Shown here: piece by piece, positions 1 to 5,917 of the stretch
How the letters are laid out: each line of letters opens with the position of its first letter
How positions within the stretch are numbered: the first letter of the stretch is position 1
Assembly (NCBI GenBank): GCA_002432555.1
Contig: DJFO01000322.1
Location: forward strand, 663-6,579
Origin: Marinagarivorans sp. UBA5870
GTDB lineage: Bacteria; Pseudomonadota; Gammaproteobacteria; Pseudomonadales; Cellvibrionaceae
Length of the DNA: 5,917 nucleotides
Direction: 5' to 3'
Notes under the pieces: model-generated
Databases searched by the model: none
Told to the model about the DNA's origin: nothing
What the model saw: the letters and a program-made list of their open reading frames with translations, nothing else
Position numbers and translations under genes: made by a program

Positions 1-41
1 GACACCGGAAAGTGGCCAGAAGCCCAGATGCTCGTCCGCTG

Positions 42-851
42 TCAGAAATACCAGCTCAGCTCGGCCGTCAAGGATAAAAACTCGTATTCAGTCTCCGGAT
101 GCGTTGCATTCGCAAAATAGACGCCGCTGCGGTACACCCGATGGGTATCGCTCTCGGCAATCCGCACATACTCGTAACTGGGAGTCAGGCTCAGGGTCAC
201 GCCACCAAAGAGGCTAAATAAAAATTCGACAGATCCCTCGGCGGAAAACTGCTTGCCCGGTTCCAAAACCAAAGGATCAAAATTTTCACTCACCGCTTTC
301 AACTCCGTTTTAACGTCGGTGGAGATGCGACCGTCGAGTCGAATTTGGAAAGGTTTATTGGCGAACAAAGTGGCGCGCAGACCGAACAAACCGTAACTGG
401 TGTCCATTTCTTCATACAGACCGGCGACGGTTCCGGTCGCGAGGATGTTGCGCTCCCTGTAACGACTGCCCGCACCGAGAAACGCCGCCGTGGGTCCAAA
501 ATTTCGGCCGAACAGCAGCTGCGTATCGCGGATAAAATATTCGGTTTCGCTTTCGATAAAGTAACCGAGCTGCGAAAGCCCTCGATAGGTCAGCGCATCG
601 TCGACAGCTTTGTAGGAGATTTCGGCGAAGAGCCCGGAGCGCCATTCCCAGTAAAAATTCGCGCCGGAAAATAGTAGTGTTCCCTCTTCTTCGTTGATGG
701 TTTCCCCGTCTTGATCGAGTTCAACGAAATGGGCATCTGCATATTGCGCGAAGCCACTGAGGCTGTGACGGAAATGGTTCTGCTCGGACCTCGCCGGTGC
801 GGCGGCGAGCAACACTAACGGACAGAGATAAGGGGCAATTTTAAATGTCAT
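42..851 (-). CDS. Predicted outer-membrane beta-barrel protein, function unknown
   Basis: This 269-residue protein begins with a Sec signal peptide: a lysine at residue 4, a hydrophobic core at about 8-18, and a likely signal peptidase I site after A20-R21-S22. The single cysteine (C10) lies inside the signal and is not in a lipobox. The mature part alternates polar and hydrophobic or aromatic residues in many short stretches (for example 58-81, 105-131, 152-180, 203-231, 255-269). Acidic or charged turns separate them. It ends in LSWYF, and a terminal phenylalanine after alternating aromatics is the usual C-terminal signal for Bam-dependent outer-membrane barrels. I do not recognise the family; a barrel of roughly 8-12 strands is inferred. 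It lies 69 nt downstream of the lipoprotein gene on the same strand, behind a strong terminator. No clear Shine-Dalgarno precedes the ATG, but the signal peptide supports this start. The barrel call is fairly secure; the role is unknown. Confidence 0.75.
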   Translation of the reverse strand: MTFKIAPYLCPLVLLAAAPARSEQNHFRHSLSGFAQYADAHFVELDQDGETINEEEGTLLFSGANFYWEWRSGLFAEISYKAVDDALTYRGLSQLGYFIESETEYFIRDTQLLFGRNFGPTAAFLGAGSRYRERNILATGTVAGLYEEMDTSYGLFGLRATLFANKPFQIRLDGRISTDVKTELKAVSENFDPLVLEPGKQFSAEGSVEFLFSLFGGVTLSLTPSYEYVRIAESDTHRVYRSGVYFANATHPETEYEFLSLTAELSWYF

Positions 852-866
852 TATTAGAATCTGGCG

Positions 867-898
867 AAAATAAAAAAGGTCCGCAGAACGGACCTTTT
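867..898 (-). terminator. Intrinsic terminator after the lipoprotein gene
   Basis: A perfect 10-bp inverted repeat, AAAAGGTCCG (874-883) and CGGACCTTTT (889-898), encloses a 5-nt loop. Read on the minus strand, the stem runs directly into TTTTTTATTTT (877 down to 867), a classic Rho-independent terminator. It lies 22 nt past the lipoprotein stop codon and only 15 nt before the start codon of the barrel protein gene. On the plus strand only four T residues follow the stem, so it is mainly a minus-strand terminator. Confidence 0.88.
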
Positions 899-920
899 GG
901 CTCAGAAAAAATTCAGCACA

Positions 921-1946
921 TCACTTTTGCACATTGAAGGCGTGTAACACCAGGTCTTCCCACGTGCTCCTCTGCTCCGCATCGATCACCCCATCGCTGC
1001 CGAGATCAAGCTGCAGAAGCAGGGTGTGATTTGCCTGCGCGTGAATCAACACCGTGCCATTGCTGCCCAACACCGCCAACTCCCCCGCCGTCGGCAGAGA
1101 AAAACCAACACCCGTAAGCGGCGCCACAGTTGCATAACTGACAAACGCGCTCGGGTTGGAGGAGTCGGTGAATTCACTGGTGATGTAATAGCTGTAAGCA
1201 CCGGTAGAATTGTTGACCGTTTTATTCAAACTGAAATCCAGCATCTGGTAAGACTGGTCGGCAAAATAAACCGTGTTATCCGACAGAAGCTCCATATTAA
1301 CGGTCACACCGTCCGTACTACTGACGTTGTAATCGAAGGTCCCGTCGAAAATAAATGCCGGTAGACTGGGTTGTTCCACTGCCAGGCTGTCGACCGCCAG
1401 ATGGGAGTCCAGGGTGTAGGTCGATTTGTTGATCAGCTGGTTAAGATTGGCCCGGAACACCAGAGAAACATCCCCATCCAGCCCATTGCCTCCTTGGTTA
1501 CAACTGTTAAAGGAAGCGTCGAACGACATATCCAGCTGCTTGCTAAGATCCAACTGAATGTTGTCGTTGCTGGTATTCGCGTTGTTGATGACTGCTTTCA
1601 CCGTGAAGTCACCGCCGTGCGAGCAGGGAAACGGATTCAACGTGAGCACAAGACCAGTCACCATATCGACGACTTGATCATTTTGCTCGCGCGTCGTGGT
1701 GACGGCACGGTTCAAAGCATTGGATCCAGCATCGTTGAGCAGTAAAGACTTCAATGATTGGCTGGCGACATCGGCAAAGTTGTCAGCACTGAGTTCTACG
1801 GCGACGAGATTGGGATCAATCGGATGGTGGGTGTCGGGTGCGTATTGATTGCTACTGGATTTTGATGTGCCACTGCCACAAGCGGTGACCAGGATAGCAA
1901 CAACTGCAGCGCCGAGCGCCTTCATTGTAGTTTTCATTTCGTTCAT
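921..1946 (-). CDS. Predicted outer-membrane lipoprotein, function unknown
   Basis: This 341-residue protein starts with a type II signal peptide: K5 and K9, a hydrophobic core at 10-20, and a lipobox V20-T21-A22-C23. Position +2 is glycine rather than aspartate, so by the Lol rule the mature protein should go to the outer membrane. A Ser/Gly/Asn-rich linker (24-35) follows. The rest is rich in Asn, Ser, Asp and Thr with alternating hydrophobics, suggesting a soluble, mostly beta periplasmic or surface domain. Two further cysteines (C108, C149) could form a disulfide. Near the C-terminus D314-L-G-S-D318-G-V-I-D322 resembles a calcium-binding loop but lacks a canonical glutamate at position 12. 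An AAGGGT Shine-Dalgarno 6 nt upstream supports the start at 1946, although M4 and M8 would also keep the signal. I do not recognise the family. It is divergent from the atp operon and is the first gene of a possible two-gene unit with the barrel protein. Confidence 0.82.
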   Translation of the reverse strand: MNEMKTTMKALGAAVVAILVTACGSGTSKSSSNQYAPDTHHPIDPNLVAVELSADNFADVASQSLKSLLLNDAGSNALNRAVTTTREQNDQVVDMVTGLVLTLNPFPCSHGGDFTVKAVINNANTSNDNIQLDLSKQLDMSFDASFNSCNQGGNGLDGDVSLVFRANLNQLINKSTYTLDSHLAVDSLAVEQPSLPAFIFDGTFDYNVSSTDGVTVNMELLSDNTVYFADQSYQMLDFSLNKTVNNSTGAYSYYITSEFTDSSNPSAFVSYATVAPLTGVGFSLPTAGELAVLGSNGTVLIHAQANHTLLLQLDLGSDGVIDAEQRSTWEDLVLHAFNVQK

Positions 1947-1952
1947 TGAGTC

Positions 1953-1958
1953 ACCCTT
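1953..1958 (-). promoter_or_regulatory. Ribosome binding site of the lipoprotein gene
   Basis: The minus strand reads AAGGGTGACTCAATG. The purine-rich AAGGGT lies 6 nt before the ATG, which favours the first methionine over M4 or M8. Confidence 0.7.
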
Positions 1959-2020
1959 GAATCTTCATTCAGACGACTATTACAAAATTCATGCAGAAGA
2001 TTAAATATGCACGACACTAT

Positions 2021-2036
2021 TAATACTTAAGCATTA
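2021..2036. promoter_or_regulatory. AT-rich palindrome upstream of the lipoprotein gene (possible operator)
   Basis: TAATACTTAAGCATTA is symmetric about CTT|AAG, with 7 of 8 pairs matching. It lies 75-90 nt upstream of the lipoprotein start, where that gene's promoter would be expected. Position and symmetry suggest a binding site for a dimeric regulator, but in AT-rich DNA such a palindrome could arise by chance. Confidence 0.3.
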
Positions 2037-2379
2037 GTTAGTAAAGTAATAATCCTTCGTCATCAGTATAGATGTGAAACATCAACTTCAACTCAACGTC
2101 GGATTCTTACTTTGGAGCTGGTTATTTCGGCCTGACCTTTCACAGCTATCGCCGGAGAGGCCTCATCACCCTGCTCAGGCCGGACAAGCGCATTTTTATT
2201 ATGGTTTCTCGTCTTGCGCCTTTGCTCACAAGGGTCCTCCAAGTATAGGAGGCCACGCCGAGGTAAAAACGGTAGAGATTCAAAAAATAAATGGTCACTG
2301 TCATCAAAATCAACATGCCGAGCCCATTTTCTCCAAATTTGTGATCTGGATAAAAGTTAAATGGCGCCTTCTAAAACTC

Positions 2380-2396
2380 ATACAAAAGTTTTGTAT
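2380..2396. repeat. Perfect 17-bp palindrome upstream of the atp promoters
   Basis: ATACAAAAGTTTTGTAT consists of perfect 8-nt arms around a single central G. It lies 19 nt upstream of the first candidate -35 box (2416) and 66 nt upstream of the second (2463). The short spacer fits a protein-binding operator better than an RNA hairpin. No run of T residues follows on the plus strand, so it is not a good terminator. Confidence 0.4.
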
Positions 2397-2415
2397 CTGG
2401 CGACCTGTATGCTTT

Positions 2416-2445
2416 TTGAGCAGGAGATTGGTATAACGATATAAC
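2416..2445 (+). promoter_or_regulatory. Candidate upstream sigma70-type promoter (weaker)
   Basis: TTGAGC (2416-2421) and TATAAC (2440-2445) are separated by 18 bp. The match is reasonable but not strong. A second TATAAC overlaps the spacer (2432-2437). If active, it would give an atpI leader of about 255 nt. Confidence 0.35.
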
Positions 2446-2462
2446 TCGCGTGTGATTGCCGG

Positions 2463-2492
2463 TTGAACAGCGCCGTGGTTTGAACCTATAAT
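2463..2492 (+). promoter_or_regulatory. Candidate main promoter of the atp operon
   Basis: TTGAAC (2463-2468) and a consensus TATAAT (2487-2492) are separated by 18 bp, on the coding strand of atpI. The expected start of transcription is about 2498-2500, leaving a leader of about 210 nt before the atpI ATG. It is the best sigma70-type match I found in the gap. TTGAAC is repeated at 2480-2485, just before the -10 box. Confidence 0.6.
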
Positions 2493-2709
2493 CCGCACCG
2501 CCCTTCCCTACGGGGACCTAAAAAGACATATAGAGGGCAGAGCGGGTGTAGTAAAAGGTAAGAAGCCGGGCCATACGCATCGTTGGCATCGGCACATCAA
2601 GCAGGCTTTTATTTTTGGATTGTTTGCAGTCTGGCCTGAGACTTTCTGAGCGGCGACCTGACGGGATACAGCAGCGTGGCCGAACGGGACTGAAGCAATT
2701 CAAAACCAG

Positions 2710-4039
<1,330 letters not shown>

Positions 4040-4052
4040 TTTTTCACCTTAA

Positions 4053-4325
<273 letters not shown>

Positions 4326-4350
4326 GGAATTAACATCCACGAACTAGATA

Positions 4351-4358
4351 AGAGGTGG
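4351..4358 (+). promoter_or_regulatory. Ribosome binding site fixing the atpF GTG start
   Basis: AGAGGTGG precedes the GTG at 4363 with about 5-7 nt spacing. No ATG lies nearby in frame, and the GTG start yields [10 protein letters not shown], which aligns residue for residue with E. coli subunit b. Confidence 0.75.
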
Positions 4359-4362
4359 TGGT

Positions 4363-4833
4363 GTGAATATAACCGCAACGCTCATAGGTCAGTCCATAAC
4401 GTTCCTGATATTCGTGCTCTTTTGCATGAAATACGTATGGCCTGCGCTGCTTTCCGTCATGCAGGCGCGGGAAAAGCGTATCCAGGAAGGATTGGAATCG
4501 GCGGAAAAAGCCGATAAAGACCTTGAATTGGCCAAACAAAAAGCGGCGCAGCAATTAAAAGAGGCCAAAGAACAGGCTTCGGTGATTGTTGAGCAGGCGA
4601 ACAAGCGAGCCGGCCAAATCGTTGAAGAAGCCAAAGAGCAGGCGCAGCTCGAAGGTCAACGAATCAAAGCGTCGGCCCAGGCAGAGCTGGAGCGTGAAGT
4701 GGCGCGGGCGCGCGAACAATTGCGCAAGCAGGTAGCGATCTTGGCAGTGGCGGGCGCGGAGAAAGTGCTGGCTCAATCCATCGACCTGTCCGCGCACAAC
4801 ACCATGCTCGACAAGCTCGCAGCCGAACTTTGA
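4363..4833 (+). CDS. atpF: ATP synthase Fo subunit b (AtpF)
   Basis: Subunit b dimerises to form the peripheral stalk that holds F1 against the stator. The protein is 156 residues, the same as E. coli, and starts with GTG. A single N-terminal membrane helix (about 4-26, including C21 as in E. coli) is followed by R36. A long, highly charged Ala/Lys/Glu/Gln-rich helix runs from about 35 to 125 and forms the right-handed coiled coil. The C-terminal delta-binding part contains [20 protein letters not shown], nearly identical to E. coli. It ends with KLAAEL. The spacing to atpH is 13 nt, so translational coupling is likely. No truncation or odd residue is seen. Confidence 0.97.
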   Translation: MNITATLIGQSITFLIFVLFCMKYVWPALLSVMQAREKRIQEGLESAEKADKDLELAKQKAAQQLKEAKEQASVIVEQANKRAGQIVEEAKEQAQLEGQRIKASAQAELEREVARAREQLRKQVAILAVAGAEKVLAQSIDLSAHNTMLDKLAAEL

Positions 4834-4846
4834 GCAGGGGACGACA

Positions 4847-5383
4847 ATGGCGGAACTCATAACCTTGGCTCGCCCCTACGCGCGCGCGGCTTTCGAAGTT
4901 GCCGTGGCTGATGGGCAATTACAACAATGGTCGGCGGCCCTGACCACCGCGGCGGCTGTGGCGACACAGGAGAAAATCCGCACCTTGCTCACCTCCCCCG
5001 CCCTGACCGCGGCGGAGAAAAGTGCCGCGGTTATTCAAGTGCTCGGGGAAATCTTCAACCAGAAATTTGCCCATTTCCTGGCGGTGCTGGCCGAAAATAA
5101 ACGCCTGTCGATGCTGCCGGAAATCCGCGATTTGTTTCAGGCACTCAAGGCAGAGCACGAGAAATCTCTGGACGTTCTCATCACGACCGCCTATCCCGTC
5201 AACGACGCTCTGTTAGACAAATTGAGCCGGGCGCTGGCCGACAAACTGGGACGCCGTGTGAAGCTGGCCAGTGAAGTGGACCGAAGCCTACTGGGCGGTG
5301 CGTTGATCCGCGCCGGTGACACAGTAATCGATGGGTCGGTGAAAGGTCGTTTGACCAAACTGGCCGACGCCATGAACGCCTAA
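4847..5383 (+). CDS. atpH: ATP synthase F1 subunit delta (AtpH)
   Basis: Delta caps the F1 head and connects the alpha N-termini to the b dimer. The protein is 178 residues (E. coli 177). The N-terminal helical domain (about 1-105) begins with the conserved ARPYARAAFE (8-17) and contains AENKRL (82-87). The C-terminal domain carries the signature RAGDTVIDGSVKGRL (155-169), which differs from E. coli at only two positions. AGGGG lies 6 nt before the ATG and fixes the start. The stop codon is inside a 15-bp palindrome that leads into the atpA ribosome binding site; atpA begins 25 nt later. Confidence 0.97.
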   Translation: MAELITLARPYARAAFEVAVADGQLQQWSAALTTAAAVATQEKIRTLLTSPALTAAEKSAAVIQVLGEIFNQKFAHFLAVLAENKRLSMLPEIRDLFQALKAEHEKSLDVLITTAYPVNDALLDKLSRALADKLGRRVKLASEVDRSLLGGALIRAGDTVIDGSVKGRLTKLADAMNA

Positions 5384-5393
5384 TTGAATTAGG
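5379..5393 (+). repeat. Palindrome across the atpH stop codon, possible mRNA hairpin
   Basis: CCTAATTGAATTAGG has perfect 7-nt arms around a single G and contains the atpH TAA. In RNA it can fold as a 6-bp stem with a UGA triloop, extendable by one G-U pair. The atpA Shine-Dalgarno (GAGG, 5397-5400) starts 4 nt after it, so the structure stands right beside the atpA initiation region. It lacks a U-tract and is not a terminator. Confidence 0.4.
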
Positions 5394-5408
5394 TCTGAGG
5401 AATTGCGT

Positions 5409-5917
5409 ATGCAACAGCTGAACCCTTCCGAAATCAGTGAAATCATTAAACAACGTATTGAAAAGCTGAACGTTACTGTTGAAACCAGAAACGAAGGCAC
5501 CGTGGTATCCGTCACCGACGGTATTATCCGTATTCACGGCCTCGCCGACGTCATGTACGGCGAAATGATCGAATTTGACGGCAACGTTTTCGGTATAGCG
5601 CTTAACTTGGAGCGCGACTCGGTAGGCGCCGTGGTGCTCGGCGACTATAAATCGGTCGCCGAAGGCCAGAGCTGCAAATGTACCGGCCGTATTCTTGAAG
5701 TGCCAGTGGGTAATGAACTGCTCGGTCGTGTCGTCGACGCCCTGGGCAATCCCATCGATGGCAAAGGTCCGATCAACGCTAAAGCGACCGATGCCATTGA
5801 AAAAATCGCTCCCGGTGTAATCGCGCGCAAATCCGTTGATCAACCGGTGCAAATCGGTTTGAAAGCCATTGATGCGATGGTGCCGATCGGCCGCGGTCAG
5901 CGCGAATTGATCATCGG
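5409..5917 (+). CDS. atpA: ATP synthase F1 subunit alpha (AtpA), N-terminal part, cut by window edge
   Basis: The frame is open to the right edge and gives 169 complete residues of a protein usually about 513 long. It starts [20 protein letters not shown], the delta-binding N-terminus, with one residue more than E. coli at the start. The beta-barrel crown domain (about 25-95) contains [17 protein letters not shown] and [13 protein letters not shown]. The nucleotide-binding domain begins with [28 protein letters not shown] and SVDQPVQ. The window ends after [10 protein letters not shown] plus two bases of the next codon, directly before the expected P-loop (GDRQTGKT in E. coli). GAGGAA 6-8 nt upstream supports the ATG. 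Alpha binds nucleotide at the non-catalytic sites and with beta forms the F1 hexamer. Confidence 0.97.
   Translation, partial: MQQLNPSEISEIIKQRIEKLNVTVETRNEGTVVSVTDGIIRIHGLADVMYGEMIEFDGNVFGIALNLERDSVGAVVLGDYKSVAEGQSCKCTGRILEVPVGNELLGRVVDALGNPIDGKGPINAKATDAIEKIAPGVIARKSVDQPVQIGLKAIDAMVPIGRGQRELII

Larger units (their letters stand above)
1947..2709. other. Intergenic region between the divergent lipoprotein gene and atp operon; no gene found
   Basis: This 763-base gap has no reading frame I believe in. The longest frames (2074-2436 plus, 2310-2498 minus, 2518-2703 minus) have no Shine-Dalgarno, an unnatural mix of Cys, His, Trp, Lys and Arg, and no recognisable motif. The part next to the lipoprotein gene (about 1970-2070) is AT-rich and presumably holds its promoter, but I could not fix the -35 and -10 boxes. 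An 8-bp inverted repeat (CGGCCTGA at 2128-2135 with TCAGGCCG at 2175-2182) encloses 39 nt, and a small CCTCC/GGAGG stem lies near 2238-2254. The right part holds a 17-bp palindrome, two promoter-like sites and the atp leader. I see no tRNA, insertion-sequence ends or CRISPR repeats. Confidence 0.6.

Noticed and set aside
345..674. Plus-strand frame opposite the barrel protein gene
   Set aside because: The minus-strand frame has a signal peptide and barrel C-terminus; the plus-strand frame has neither a ribosome binding site nor protein-like pattern.
2128..2182. 8-bp inverted repeat CGGCCTGA/TCAGGCCG as a mobile-element end or riboswitch stem
   Set aside because: The 39-nt interior lacks further structure or target duplications; probably chance in this length of sequence.
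2074..2436. 120-codon open frame on the plus strand with a GTG start
   Set aside because: No Shine-Dalgarno, unnatural composition rich in His, Cys, Trp and Lys, no motif or signal; it overlaps the palindrome and promoter-like sites and looks like a chance frame.
2518..2703. 61-codon open frame on the minus strand in the atp leader
   Set aside because: Arg/Ser/Cys-rich chance composition and no ribosome binding site; no family resemblance.
2660..2709. tRNA-like GGACTGAAGCAATTCAAAACC segment before atpI
   Set aside because: No cloverleaf can be drawn: no matching acceptor stem, D-arm or GTTC T-loop.
4337..4358. Possible hairpin (CCAC with GTGG) covering the atpF ribosome binding site
   Set aside because: Only four base pairs with a 14-nt loop; too weak to support.
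5199..5852. 217-codon open frame on the minus strand opposite atpH and atpA
   Set aside because: It lies antisense to two clearly conserved atp genes; its length is explained by the codon bias of those genes.

Overview
The window looks like chromosomal DNA from a gammaproteobacterium. The best evidence is the right-hand part, which carries the first six genes of an F1Fo ATP synthase operon in the order atpI-atpB-atpE-atpF-atpH-atpA. The proteins match the gammaproteobacterial versions I know from memory. The N-terminus of subunit a (MASE..., ..YIQHHLQNL), its WLPH and TTDPN segments and its MAHD tail resemble Pseudomonas and Cellvibrio relatives more than E. coli. I cannot place the genus by reading alone.

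Layout: positions 42-1946 hold two minus-strand genes for envelope proteins. The first transcribed is a 341-residue lipoprotein of unknown function (921-1946). It is followed by a strong intrinsic terminator (867-898) and then a 269-residue predicted outer-membrane beta-barrel protein (42-851). Positions 1947-2709 form a gap of about 760 bases between these genes and the divergent atp operon. No convincing gene is seen there, but it holds two AT-rich palindromes, two candidate sigma70-type promoters facing atpI, and a leader of about 210 nt. From 2710 to the right edge the atp genes are tightly spaced (13-40 nt gaps), all on the plus strand. atpA is cut by the window edge just before its P-loop.

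How the genes work together: AtpB (a), AtpE (c-ring) and AtpF (b) build the membrane proton-translocating Fo part. AtpH (delta) ties the peripheral stalk to F1, and AtpA (alpha) is the non-catalytic nucleotide-binding F1 subunit. AtpI is an accessory membrane protein linked to c-ring assembly. All key residues visible in a and c are those of an ordinary proton-driven enzyme. The lipoprotein and barrel protein are unrelated to ATP synthase as far as the sequence shows; they may form an envelope pair of their own.

Nothing here is clearly a new biological system. The least explained parts are the lipoprotein/beta-barrel pair with a terminator between the genes, the palindrome-bearing intergenic region in the place where parAB often lies in related bacteria, and a palindrome spanning the atpH stop codon next to the atpA ribosome binding site.
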